DNA from: UBA5336 sp039818165
GTDB lineage: Bacteria > Pseudomonadota > Alphaproteobacteria > Caulobacterales > Hyphomonadaceae
Reading direction: 5' to 3'
NCBI GenBank assembly: GCA_039818165.1
Contig: JBCBUL010000009.1
Span: 1-64,000 of the forward strand
DNA: 64,000 nucleotides
Position 1 is the stretch's first letter; the number at the start of each line of letters is the position of its first letter. The position numbers were made by a program, and so were the translations under genes. The notes under the pieces were generated by a model. The model saw only the letters and a list, made by a program, of their open reading frames with translations, did no database searches and had not been told where the DNA came from. Positions 40,898 to 49,340 of the stretch are shown piece after piece.

Positions 40898-41350
40898 ATG
40901 GAAAAACCCCTCCGCGCCACACTCATCGATGCCACGGGACCAGGCGTGTTTGAGCGCCTTGGCGATCAGCCACCGCCCGTGGTGTCGCTGCTTCTCGGTC
41001 TGGAAGCTGACACGGGCGTCGACCATGCCCCACCGGTGATTGCCTGCGCCGAAGCGGACACGGCGCGTGCTCGAGGGGCATTCATCGTGTCCGGCGATGG
41101 CGACGGCATTGTGCTCGGGCTTGATCCCATAGGCCCGGTCGCAGCAAGGGCCAGTTTGTTATGTGCGTTTGCTGAGACCCACGCGCCGGGGGCGGACATT
41201 TGCCTGTGGGACGCGGCTTCAGGAACACTAATCCCGTTTACTCACCCGACTGATGCGATTGGCTTTTCCACGACAGACCGCCGGGGCGTTCTGGTGCCGA
41301 ACGCACAAAACTGGGCGGCTCTTATTGCCCGCATGGAGACCGCAGAATGA
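40898..41350 (+). CDS. Hypothetical protein in the MBOAT operon
   Basis: The ATG at 40898 (GTG 40892 also possible) gives about 150 aa. The sequence is alpha/beta with repeated Gly/Asp turns (ARGAFIVSGDGDGIVLGLDP) and ends LIARMETAE. No family recognised. Its stop overlaps the next gene by 4 nt (ATGA), so it belongs to the same operon. Confidence 0.55.
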   Translation: MEKPLRATLIDATGPGVFERLGDQPPPVVSLLLGLEADTGVDHAPPVIACAEADTARARGAFIVSGDGDGIVLGLDPIGPVAARASLLCAFAETHAPGADICLWDAASGTLIPFTHPTDAIGFSTTDRRGVLVPNAQNWAALIARMETAE

Positions 41351-42111
41351 GTACGCCTATGGTCGCCATGACGGCGGGCGGGCCCCATGCCTGGATTACA
41401 ATCAACGTCTTGCGCGACGCCTACGGACCGTTTCCGGTGATCGTTGAGGAGGGCGAGCCATCTGGCGTATTCTGGAAGCGCCGCCTGCGGAAGCTGGGCC
41501 TTGTGGAAGTCGCTGGCCAATGGGGCGCCATGGTGCTGGCTAAGTTGACTAAGCCGCTCTCTAAGCGCCGCGTGCTTGCGCTGATTGAGGCGGAAGGGCT
41601 GAGGCCTGAGCCGGACCCGGATCAGGAGATGATACACGTTCCATCCGTAAACTCAGATGAAGCGCGCGCTGCGCTGGAGCGCCAGGCGCCAAAGGCCGTC
41701 TTTGTCGTCTCGACGCGGATGATCCGCAAACCTGCGCTCGAATGCATCGATGCGCCTTTCATCAACTACCATTCCGGGATCAACCCGGCCTATCGCGGCA
41801 TCAATGGCGGGTACTTTGCCCTGGCCCGGGGCGAGCCAGAGCACTTCGGGACAACGCTTCACCTGGTCGACGAGGGGGTCGATACCGGCAGTGTTTTGAA
41901 ACAAGTGCACATCGAGCCGAGCAAGGCGGACAATCTGCACACCTATATGTGGCTGATGGCGGCCCACTCCCGCGCCGCAGCGGTTGAGGTCATGGGTCAG
42001 GCCATGGGCGGAGCGCTTGCGCCGTACACGGTCGACCTTCCAAGTCGGCAGTACTATGCGCCAACGCTCTGGTTTTATCTTTGGGCGGGCCTGCGCAGGG
42101 GCGTGTGGTAG
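41347..42111 (+). CDS. Formyltransferase-domain protein
   Basis: The 254-aa protein has the catalytic core of the Fmt/PurN formyltransferase fold: FINYHSGINPAYRGINGG gives Asn140 and His142, and LHLVDEGVDTGSVL gives Asp179, the N-H-D triad. It lacks the C-terminal tRNA-binding domain of Fmt. Stand-alone members formylate amino sugars or non-ribosomal products using 10-formyl-THF. Its operon with MBOAT and SGNH-like genes favours modification of a surface sugar. Confidence 0.75.
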   Translation: MSTPMVAMTAGGPHAWITINVLRDAYGPFPVIVEEGEPSGVFWKRRLRKLGLVEVAGQWGAMVLAKLTKPLSKRRVLALIEAEGLRPEPDPDQEMIHVPSVNSDEARAALERQAPKAVFVVSTRMIRKPALECIDAPFINYHSGINPAYRGINGGYFALARGEPEHFGTTLHLVDEGVDTGSVLKQVHIEPSKADNLHTYMWLMAAHSRAAAVEVMGQAMGGALAPYTVDLPSRQYYAPTLWFYLWAGLRRGVW

Positions 42112-42114
42112 CGC

Positions 42115-43455
42115 TCAGGTTGCTTCGGCGTAGAGGTCGTAGTGGTCCGCATCGGTGATGCGTGCACGGATAATGTCGCCGGGCGCCAGTTCAGCCTCGC
42201 TGGTCACGTAGACCACGCCATCAATCTCCGGTGCGTCTGCCTTGCTGCGACCGACCCATTCGCCTGCTTCGTCGCTGGGGCCGTCAATGATGATGTCCTG
42301 CACCGTATTGGCCTGCGCTTGTGCCCGGGCGGCTGACACCTCGGCCTGGGCTGCCATGAAACGATGCCAGCGCTCTTCTTTCACGTCTTCATCCACATGG
42401 TCCGGCAGGTCTCGGCTGTCCGCATGGGTGACATTCTCGTATTTGAAACAGCCTGCCCGGTCGATCTTCGCCTCGCGAATGAAGTCCAGAAGGATTTCAA
42501 AGTCCTCTTCGGTCTCGCTCGGAAAGCCCACGATGAAGGTGGACCGGATGGCGAGATCCGGCACCGCTTCACGCCAAGCCTTGATGCGCTCCAGGACGCG
42601 GTCCTGCTTCGCCGGGCGTTTCATGGCCTTCAGCACCTTTGGCGAGGCGTGCTGAAATGGAATGTCCAGATACGGAAGGATGGCGCCGTCGGCCATCAGC
42701 TCGATCACGTCGTCCACATGGGGGTAGGGGTAAACATAGTGCATCCGCACCCAGGCCCCGAGGCCGCCGAGCCCTCGCGCAAGGTCAATGAAGCGGGTCT
42801 GGTAGTCGCTGCCTTTCCAGGTCTGGGTCGCATACTTCACGTCCAGTCCGTAGGCAGAGGTATCCTGGCTGATCACCATCAGCTCTTTCACCCCCGCGCT
42901 CACCAACCGCTCGGCTTCAGTCAACACATGGTGGATCGGGCGCGAGACCAGGTCTCCGCGCAGGTTCGGGATGATGCAGAAACTGCAGCGATTGTTGCAG
43001 CCTTCCGAGATCTTCAGATAGGCGTAATGCCGAGGGGTGAGCTTCAGCCCGCTTTCCGGGATGAGGTCCTGCAGCGGGTCCGGGGGCGGCGTGAGGTGGG
43101 TGTGCACCGCGTCCATCACCTGCTCATACTGGTGCGGGCCTGTGACGGCGAGCACTTTGGGGTGCGCCTTTTCGATGACGTCCGGTTCTGCGCCCAGGCA
43201 GCCTGTGACGATCACCTTGCCGTTCTGCTCAATCGCCTCGCCGATCGCGTCCAGGCTTTCTTCGCGAGCAGAGTCGAGGAAACCGCACGTGTTGACCAGC
43301 ACCAGATCGGCCCCGTCATAGTCGGCAGAGATGGCATAGCCTTCCGCCCGCAAGCGGGTGATGATGCGTTCTGAATCGACCAGCGCCTTCGGGCAACCGA
43401 GGGATACAATGCCGACTTTGGGCGCGGCGCTGACGGGGGTCTGGGTCGTGGTCAT
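42115..43455 (-). CDS. rimO: Ribosomal protein S12 methylthiotransferase RimO
   Basis: The 446-aa radical-SAM enzyme has the N-terminal UPF0004 domain (GIVSLGCPKALVDSERI and VNTCGFLDSAREESL, cluster cysteines), the radical-SAM CxxxCxxC in SEGCNNRCSFCIIPNLRG, and a C-terminal TRAM domain. It adds a methylthio group to Asp of ribosomal protein S12. The opening GxxSLGCPKxxVDSE distinguishes RimO from the tRNA enzyme MiaB. Confidence 0.95.
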   Translation of the reverse strand: MTTTQTPVSAAPKVGIVSLGCPKALVDSERIITRLRAEGYAISADYDGADLVLVNTCGFLDSAREESLDAIGEAIEQNGKVIVTGCLGAEPDVIEKAHPKVLAVTGPHQYEQVMDAVHTHLTPPPDPLQDLIPESGLKLTPRHYAYLKISEGCNNRCSFCIIPNLRGDLVSRPIHHVLTEAERLVSAGVKELMVISQDTSAYGLDVKYATQTWKGSDYQTRFIDLARGLGGLGAWVRMHYVYPYPHVDDVIELMADGAILPYLDIPFQHASPKVLKAMKRPAKQDRVLERIKAWREAVPDLAIRSTFIVGFPSETEEDFEILLDFIREAKIDRAGCFKYENVTHADSRDLPDHVDEDVKEERWHRFMAAQAEVSAARAQAQANTVQDIIIDGPSDEAGEWVGRSKADAPEIDGVVYVTSEAELAPGDIIRARITDADHYDLYAEAT

Positions 43456-43773
43456 GGCTTTGCGTTTCGTATCAGCTCGTCAAAATAGCGGCCCCTGTCA
43501 CGACCGCCCCAGAAAATCGTGAAGATTTCCAGCGAATGGGCGTCAGGGTAGCGCAGGTAAATCAGGAAGTTATCGGCGCAGACCAATTCCTGGCGCTTCT
43601 GCGCTTGCGCTAACACCAAGTTCGAAGGGTGAACCGGCCAACTTGGTGATCTCGTCTTCAATACTGGCAATCACCTTTTCAGCAGTGACCGCTGAGCCGG
43701 ACTCTCGCTCGATCCAGTCAGATACTCCCTTAAGCTCGTCTACAGCTTCTGGAGAAAGGCGATAACGCCTCAC
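43452..43773 (-). pseudogene. ParE-like toxin, frameshifted
   Basis: The N-terminal part (from 43773) reads MRRYRLSPEAVDELKGVSDW then IERESGSAV and KLAGSPFELG, a ParE/RelE-superfamily toxin. That frame stops at 43570. The C-terminal part continues in a second frame: RQELVCADNFLIYLRYPD and IEIFTIFWGGRDRGR-like LEIFTIFWGGRDRGRYFDEL, ending at 43452. The shift lies in or near a repeated GCGC-A-AGCGC stretch around 43591-43610. The toxin is therefore probably inactive. It overlaps the antitoxin stop by 4 nt and its own end overlaps the rimO start. Confidence 0.75.
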
Positions 43774-44009
43774 AATTCGCCTTTGGATTTTGCTCTGGCC
43801 CTGAGTTCCGACTTCAGATCATGAAAGACACTTGGCCCATCCAGCCACGGTCCTTCAGCCCGCCGTTCCATTTCCGCAACCCAGATCGCGACCTTGGCGC
43901 GGGCATCATCCAACCCCGCATCAAGCAGCGCTTGCTCATTCGGACAGGCGCCTATGTCGAGGGCGGTCTGGATGAGGCTAGCGGTCTTATCGTCGATTTC
44001 CAGGAGCAT
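43770..44009 (-). CDS. ParD-like antitoxin
   Basis: The 79-aa product precedes the ParE-like toxin and overlaps it by 4 nt, the usual antitoxin-toxin order. It has an N-terminal LLEIDDKTASLIQTALDIGA, like a ribbon-helix-helix start, and a charged C-terminus (DLKSELRARAKSKGEL) that would wrap the toxin. It would bind the toxin and repress its own promoter. Assignment rests on context plus a partial pattern. Confidence 0.6.
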   Translation of the reverse strand: MLLEIDDKTASLIQTALDIGACPNEQALLDAGLDDARAKVAIWVAEMERRAEGPWLDGPSVFHDLKSELRARAKSKGEL

Positions 44010-44041
44010 GGAACAAACCTAACCCAATCCGGATGCTGGCG

Positions 44042-44374
44042 CTATGCTGCCAGTTCGATGCCCTTGTCGGCCATGAAGTCGCGCAGCTCACCGCTTTCGT
44101 ACATCTCTCGGAGGATGTCGCAGCCGCCGACAAACTCGCCCTTCACATAGAGTTGGGGAATGGTGGGCCAGTCGCTGTAGACCTTTATGCCTTCACGCAC
44201 GCCCATGTCCTCCAGCACATTGGTCGAGACATACTCAACGCCCAGAACGTCAAGGATTTGCACCACGGTCGAGCTAAACCCGCATTGGGGGAAAGTCGGC
44301 GTGCCCTTCATGAACAGGACGACGTCATTCGCCTTAACGGCTTCGTCGATGGCCTTTTGCACATCATCGGACAT
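44042..44374 (-). CDS. grxD: Monothiol glutaredoxin (Grx4 type)
   Basis: The 110-aa protein has the monothiol active site CGFS (Cys31, in GTPTFPQCGFSSTVVQILD), the TVP-like TIPQLYVKGEFVGGCDILRE and the CDI triad that holds a [2Fe-2S] cluster with glutathione. It transfers iron-sulfur clusters and works with BolA. In most alphaproteobacteria bolA is the preceding gene; here bolA is 4.7 kb upstream on the same strand. Confidence 0.95.
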   Translation of the reverse strand: MSDDVQKAIDEAVKANDVVLFMKGTPTFPQCGFSSTVVQILDVLGVEYVSTNVLEDMGVREGIKVYSDWPTIPQLYVKGEFVGGCDILREMYESGELRDFMADKGIELAA

Positions 44375-44466
44375 GGAAGTTGGCGCTCCTCTGCGCGTTT
44401 GTCTTTGCTGGAGCCCATGTGAGGACAGGTGGGCGAGCGGTCAAGGCGTAGCTAACTTCGCGCGCT

Positions 44467-45186
44467 TTAGTGCAACAGAAGCTGGTAGCCCGCATCGGTG
44501 TCGTCGTCATAGTCGCCCGGTTCTATGGGTTCGCCGTTGAAGTAGACCGCGATATCATCACCAATCTCGCGATAGCCATTGAAACGCATGACAAGGTTCC
44601 ACTCATCATGGGCGCCTTTGCTGTAGGCGCTTGAGCCACGGATGGCGTAGTAGCGCAGGAACCTCGCGCGCTTTTCCGGATCTTCCGCGATCTCTTTCAG
44701 GCTTTTGGATGTCTTGGCATGCGCGTCGAGCCAGGCCGCGACGGTGCCGATACGGTCGTCGCACGTGGCGCCAAAGAAGGACCAAACATCCTTCGGCCCC
44801 ACGAAATACACCATGTCGATGAGCGAGCCCTTGCCGTCGGGCCCGGCCAGCACGTCGGCCCAAACCGCCATATAGTCGCCCCCGCGTGCTGACTTTGGCA
44901 AATTGTACTTTGCCGGATTCAGCACCCAGAGCTGATCGCCAAACTGTCGCTCAACGTCTGCGGTGATCGCCGCGGCCATGTCAGTGTTGGTCTGGAAGTG
45001 GCCTCCGCCCCGGCTGCTGATCGGGACCGAGAGATAGGCGAAGAATTTACCGGCCGCTTTTTGCTCAGCGACCTCTTCGGAGATTTCGTCGATGAGGTGC
45101 TCTATGGGTTCCACCAGGCCCGGGTCGATATTGAACACAAAGCCTGCGCGGCTCTGATATGGCAGTCTCAAAGTGTGTGACATCAC
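44467..45186 (-). CDS. Hypothetical protein (239 aa)
   Basis: A soluble alpha/beta sequence without signal peptide: SVPISSRGGGHFQTNTDMAA, WVLNPAKYNLPKSARGGDYM, then DPEKRARFLRYYAIRGSSAY and the acidic end EPIEPGDYDDDTDAGYQLLL. The conserved-looking GGxH and ARGGDYM segments suggest an enzyme, but I recognise no family. ATG 45186 and ATG 45183 are both possible. It lies between grxD and a divergent thioesterase gene. Confidence 0.55.
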   Translation of the reverse strand: MMSHTLRLPYQSRAGFVFNIDPGLVEPIEHLIDEISEEVAEQKAAGKFFAYLSVPISSRGGGHFQTNTDMAAAITADVERQFGDQLWVLNPAKYNLPKSARGGDYMAVWADVLAGPDGKGSLIDMVYFVGPKDVWSFFGATCDDRIGTVAAWLDAHAKTSKSLKEIAEDPEKRARFLRYYAIRGSSAYSKGAHDEWNLVMRFNGYREIGDDIAVYFNGEPIEPGDYDDDTDAGYQLLLH

Positions 45187-45317
45187 GCGTCCCCTCGTTC
45201 AGTGTTGCGTTCCAAGTCTATCCGAGCGGATAGATTTGCGAAACCGGTCGGCGCGCCTGTGACAGTTTTGCCCGGCGTAACCGGGCCCTTTGGAGACTAG
45301 GCTCGTAGTGAGCTGCC

Positions 45318-45719
45318 ATGGAGGTGACCTTGTCCGATAGTCTTTCCGACGCCATGCCGTTTTCGAAACTGATGGGCGTGGTGATCGAGGATGCGCAACC
45401 CGATTGCATCACTGGATCACTGTTGGTGCGCGAAGACCTCTGTACAACTGGCGGCATACTCCATGGCGGAGCGATCATGGCGTTCGCCGATGCGTTGGGT
45501 GGGGTTGGCGCTTTCCTGAGCCTTCCCAAAGGGGCGGGCGGGACAACAACGGTTGAAAGCAAGACCAATTTCCTGGGCGGTGCAAAGCTCGGGCAGACGG
45601 TTCACGCCACCACAACCCCCGTCAAAATCGGCGCGAGACTCTCTGTGTGGCAGACGCAAATCGAGACCGAGAACGGTAAGCAAGTCGCTCTGGTCACCCA
45701 GACCCAGATGGTACTTTAG
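45318..45719 (+). CDS. PaaI-type hotdog thioesterase
   Basis: The 133-aa hotdog-fold protein has the PaaI pattern: TTGGILHGGAIMAFADALGG (HGG catalytic loop, then Asp on the helix) and TTVESKTNFLGGAKLGQTV. It would hydrolyse an acyl-CoA, probably aromatic or medium-chain. Stand-alone gene. Confidence 0.88.
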   Translation: MEVTLSDSLSDAMPFSKLMGVVIEDAQPDCITGSLLVREDLCTTGGILHGGAIMAFADALGGVGAFLSLPKGAGGTTTVESKTNFLGGAKLGQTVHATTTPVKIGARLSVWQTQIETENGKQVALVTQTQMVL

Positions 45720-45722
45720 GCG

Positions 45723-46454
45723 TCAGATCCCGCGCATTTCCGGCGTGTGGAATGGATAGGCAGAGACCGCTTCGGCGGCTGCCCTTGCATCTGGGCAGGC
45801 GCTATGGGCGCCGCGCAGATCGTCGGGCAGGCCCTCTGCGATGCGCGCCATGATCTCGGCGCCATAGGCGTCCAGCGCTTCGCGGCGCACGCGACCTCTG
45901 GATGTGATGACGGGTGCTGAAACGGGGGCGTGGTAGGTCACCTTCAACGGCGCCCTTGTCCCTGTCAGCACGTGTTCGGCGCCCTCAATGCTTACCGGCA
46001 CCACACGGGCGCCGCTCGTGGCGGCCAGATATGCCATGCCGGGGCGAGCCGGGCGCAGGAGGCCGGCCCAGTTTCCACCTTCTGGGAAAATGCCCATCAC
46101 CCCGCCTTGCTCCAAAATCTCCAAAGCGCCGCGTAGGGTCGAGCGGCTGAACGCGCCACGATACGCCGGGATGAAGCCCCACATTTTTGGTATCATGCGC
46201 GACCATTTTGGCGAGTTCACCCGGTCAGCCCCACCAACGAATTCCACCATGCGCGGCGTTGCAGCGAGGATGACGGGCGGATCGACGAAGGTGAAGTGGT
46301 TTGGCGCCAGAATGACCGGCCCTTCGCCGGGCAAATGTTCGAGCCCGCGTACTTCCATGCGAGACAGCGCCGCTAGCAGCGCCCGCGTTGTCCCACGCAG
46401 AACGGCCCTTACGGCCCGCCGACGCGGGTATCGATACGTGTAAACCTCTCCCAT
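45723..46454 (-). CDS. 1-acyl-glycerol-3-phosphate acyltransferase-like protein
   Basis: The ATG at 46454 gives 243 aa and avoids a TTG-started extension reaching 46526. The PlsC motifs are ILAPNHFTFVDPPVI (NHx4D), AYRGAFSRSTLRGALEIL and IFPEGGNWAGLL (block III FPEGG). It is membrane-associated and would acylate lysophosphatidate or a related lysolipid. Divergent from the nitroreductase gene. Confidence 0.82.
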   Translation of the reverse strand: MGEVYTYRYPRRRAVRAVLRGTTRALLAALSRMEVRGLEHLPGEGPVILAPNHFTFVDPPVILAATPRMVEFVGGADRVNSPKWSRMIPKMWGFIPAYRGAFSRSTLRGALEILEQGGVMGIFPEGGNWAGLLRPARPGMAYLAATSGARVVPVSIEGAEHVLTGTRAPLKVTYHAPVSAPVITSRGRVRREALDAYGAEIMARIAEGLPDDLRGAHSACPDARAAAEAVSAYPFHTPEMRGI

Positions 46455-46548
46455 CCCACAAAGCGTGGACGCGATTGCCGCAAAGCTCAAGCTTGCGGCT
46501 GCGGCCAAAGCCGCCGTAGTTTGCAACCAAAGCCGGAGGAGCGCTGCA

Positions 46549-47226
46549 ATGAACTATGATGAGGTGATCAATGGGCGGCGGTCCATTCGAGGGTTTCTGG
46601 ACAAGCCGGTGCCGCGCGATGTGATCGAAGGGGTGCTCGCCCTCGCGATGCGCGCGCCGACCTCCTACAACACCCAGCCCTGGAACTTCCATATCATTGC
46701 TGGGGCGCCCCTCGATGCCATTCGCCAGGGGAATACCGAGCGGATCATGGCAGGCGTGCCCGATAGCCGCGAGTTTCGCGCCGGTCCGGGGTATGAAAAC
46801 GAGCATCGCGGTCGCCAGATCGAAATCGCAAAGCAGCTGTTTGGTGCCATGGGCATTGAGCGAGAGGACAAAGCGGGGCGCCAGGACTGGGTGCTGCGCG
46901 GCTTTCGCCAATTCGACGCGCCGGTATCGGTGATCGTCAGCTACGACAAGACCATCCACGGCAGCGATATCGCCCCGTTCGATTGCGGCGGCGTGACGAA
47001 TGCACTGGTGAATGCCGCATGGTCGCGCGGGCTCGGCTGCGTCATCAACTCGCAAGGGATCATGCAGAGTCCGGTGGTGCGCGAGCACGCAGGCATCCCT
47101 GAAGACCAGGTGATCATGATCGCAATCGCCATGGGCTGGCCTGACGAGACCTTCCCGGCCAATGCCGTGGTCTCAAAACGCCGCTCGGTGGATGAAGCAG
47201 CCCGGTTTGTGGGGTTTGAGGACTAG
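46549..47226 (+). CDS. Nitroreductase-family flavoprotein
   Basis: GGAGGAG 7 nt before ATG 46549 fixes the start (225 aa). The pattern is MNYDEVINGRRSIRGFLDKP, then ALAMRAPTSYNTQPWNFHII (FMN contacts), and the C-terminal AWSRGLGCVINSQGIMQSP with VSKRRSVDEAARF. Family members reduce nitro compounds or quinones, or act in cofactor metabolism. Its stop overlaps the TIR gene stop tail-to-tail by 4 nt. Confidence 0.88.
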   Translation: MNYDEVINGRRSIRGFLDKPVPRDVIEGVLALAMRAPTSYNTQPWNFHIIAGAPLDAIRQGNTERIMAGVPDSREFRAGPGYENEHRGRQIEIAKQLFGAMGIEREDKAGRQDWVLRGFRQFDAPVSVIVSYDKTIHGSDIAPFDCGGVTNALVNAAWSRGLGCVINSQGIMQSPVVREHAGIPEDQVIMIAIAMGWPDETFPANAVVSKRRSVDEAARFVGFED

Positions 47227-49007
47227 AGCCAGATCTCGACGCGATTGCGGGGCAGGCCGCCATATCGGCCATCGAGCGAGATAACACGATAGGTGTCGGC
47301 GGTGGCCCACGCGTTCCGGTTCGGGATGCCAGAGGCGATGTCCGCGCAGATCTCCCTCAGGGCGTCGGCTTGAGCCAGTTGTTGATCATAATAGTAGCGA
47401 ACGGACCGGTTCCGTCCGGGAGGCGCGGGCACGAGTTCAATGCCGAGAACGCGATAGCCAAGGGCTTCCAATCCTTCAGCGAGCCTCTGAGCGTCTCCGC
47501 GTTGGGCTTCATCGGAAATGTGCAGATAGACATCGTTGATCAGGAAAGAATCGTCTTCCGGCGATGGCCGGGGTGTTGGCGCCGTTATGATCGCATCCTG
47601 CGGTTCACGGGTTTCCTCGGAAACTACTTCCTCATCGGTCAACACTGGGTCTGGTTCAGGTGCCGGAGCGGGCGGAGTCGTGCTGCCGCGACCCGGCGCC
47701 GTGGGGCGCGGTGTTTGCGGTTGGGTGACCTCAACAAACTGAACTGCGCAGCTGTCATCGGCCACACAGAGGGCATCGCCCATGCCATCGCATTGGGGGT
47801 GCGGCGCGCGCCAAGTGTTCAAAGTCACGGCAGTAAACAGCGGGCGCAACGTTTCAGGTGCTGCCTCCAGAACATTTCTTGCCGACTGTGCGCCGGCGCC
47901 CGTATCGGCCTGGCACGCCAGAAATGCGCTTGCCAAATGAAAGGTCGCCTGGGTCTGCTCACTGGCTTCTGACAGCACCTCAGCCACGCCGCTCAGTTCG
48001 GCCTGCGCATCTTCGTACTGGCGCGTATTCAGCAACGCGCTAGCCAGATCCAGGGCGATTTCCACACGGATCGGTTTCACGCTTTCGCGGTCGATCTTCT
48101 CGATTGTGATCAGGCCGTTGGAGAGGGCCGCTTCGGCATTGGACAAAAGCCGTTCACTTTCGCTTTGATCCTGTTCGCGGACATTCGATACGAGGCTGCT
48201 CCTCCCTTCGGCCCAGTTTCGCGCCGCTTCCGTAAGCAATGTGCTGTCGCGCTCGGCCAGATTGACGGACTGGTACGCGAACCACGCCACGCCGGTTGCG
48301 ATGACGCTGGCGATGATGGCGAAACCGCCGAGCGCTGAGAGAATGGCGCGGTTGCGCTTGGTGCGTTGCTCGGCCCGCGCCCGTGCGTCCTGGCTGGCTG
48401 TGATATAGGCAGCAATCTGCTCGGGCACGCCCTCAAGCGCCACTTCCCGCTTCATCCAGGTCTCCGCCTGGGTCAGCTGGTCTCCGGTCAGAAGGTCATC
48501 CTCGCGGGCCGTCCAGCCATTCGCCTTGTCTTCATAGCGGCGGCGCAGGCGCAGGCGTTCCAGGTCAAACCGCAGGGCGCGTTTCAGATCGCCCATGCCT
48601 TCGTAAAATCCGCGGCCATCGCCAGGCTGCAGCGGGAAAAAATAAATGTAATTCAGTTTTGCGATCGCATCGTCGGGCAGAAGGGTGAGCGCCCTTGGGA
48701 CGACCGGGATGAGCCTTTTGCCTGCTGCCACAGCTTCATCGAACTCGCTCCGGCAATTGTCCGAGGTAACCCAGTCATCGGTGAGGACGAACAGGAGCGT
48801 GTCGCACGAGGAGATCATTTCACTCAGGCGCGAGCGCCAGGCTTCGCTGGGGGCTATGTCAGTCCGGTCGACCTGGGGGTCGTAGCCCTCATCTTTGAGC
48901 AACTGAATGATTTGCTGCGTGAAGTCCCTGTCGTTCCACGAATAGGAAACAAATATGTTTCCGCCGCTGGCCGCCGCCTCACTTGAGTCCTGCTGAAGCA
49001 TCGCCAC
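47223..49007 (-). CDS. Membrane TIR-domain protein with periplasmic C-terminal domain
   Basis: The 594-aa protein starts with a TIR domain: box 1 NIFVSYSWNDRDF (17-29), TLLFVLTDDWVTSDNCRSEF with the candidate NADase glutamate Glu88, and KRLIPVV. A basic helical linker (130-220, RLRLRRRYED) leads to one TM segment (221-245). Outside lie a helical region (250-400) that may be TPR-like, three cysteines in CDGMGDALCVADDSC, a Pro-rich linker (about 430-485) and a C-terminal alpha/beta domain (487-594, DVYLHISDEAQRGDAQRLAE) that resembles LytR_C/SPOR folds. It would link a periplasmic signal to TIR activity. ATG 49001 is an alternative start. Confidence 0.8.
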   Translation of the reverse strand: MAMLQQDSSEAAASGGNIFVSYSWNDRDFTQQIIQLLKDEGYDPQVDRTDIAPSEAWRSRLSEMISSCDTLLFVLTDDWVTSDNCRSEFDEAVAAGKRLIPVVPRALTLLPDDAIAKLNYIYFFPLQPGDGRGFYEGMGDLKRALRFDLERLRLRRRYEDKANGWTAREDDLLTGDQLTQAETWMKREVALEGVPEQIAAYITASQDARARAEQRTKRNRAILSALGGFAIIASVIATGVAWFAYQSVNLAERDSTLLTEAARNWAEGRSSLVSNVREQDQSESERLLSNAEAALSNGLITIEKIDRESVKPIRVEIALDLASALLNTRQYEDAQAELSGVAEVLSEASEQTQATFHLASAFLACQADTGAGAQSARNVLEAAPETLRPLFTAVTLNTWRAPHPQCDGMGDALCVADDSCAVQFVEVTQPQTPRPTAPGRGSTTPPAPAPEPDPVLTDEEVVSEETREPQDAIITAPTPRPSPEDDSFLINDVYLHISDEAQRGDAQRLAEGLEALGYRVLGIELVPAPPGRNRSVRYYYDQQLAQADALREICADIASGIPNRNAWATADTYRVISLDGRYGGLPRNRVEIWL

Positions 49008-49073
49008 ACTCCCTCGGGGTTACTCACGGACTTTATCGTCCATCGCGTTGCGAGCGCCAATCAAACAAATGTG

Positions 49074-49304
49074 TCAGGGCGCTTTTGTCTTCAGAGCCAA
49101 CGCATGGAGTTCCCCACCCATTTTTCCCTTCAGCGCCGCATACACCATCTGGTGCTGTTTCACGCGGGACACGCCTGCGAACTGGGGCGACACGATTTCC
49201 GCCTGCCAATGGTCATTGTCTCCGGCGAGGTCGGTCAGCGTGATCTCAGCTTCCGGGAAGGCGTCGGTGAGGTGGGCGAGCAGCGTGTCGCGGTCCATGG
49301 CCAT
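49074..49304 (-). CDS. bolA: BolA-family protein
   Basis: The 76-aa product has the BolA fold with its conserved end: AEIVSPQFAGVSRVKQHQMV then YAALKGKMGGELHALALKTK, including the loop histidine region. BolA proteins pair with monothiol glutaredoxins in iron-sulfur/iron signalling. Here grxD lies 4.7 kb downstream with the TIR gene and others between. Confidence 0.92.
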   Translation of the reverse strand: MAMDRDTLLAHLTDAFPEAEITLTDLAGDNDHWQAEIVSPQFAGVSRVKQHQMVYAALKGKMGGELHALALKTKAP

Positions 49305-49340
49305 GGGGTGTCTCCTTTGCGCCTATTTAGTAACGCCGGC

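Noticed and set aside
42364..43374. Plus-strand open frame of 336 codons
   Set aside because: Antisense of rimO, which has intact cluster and radical-SAM motifs.
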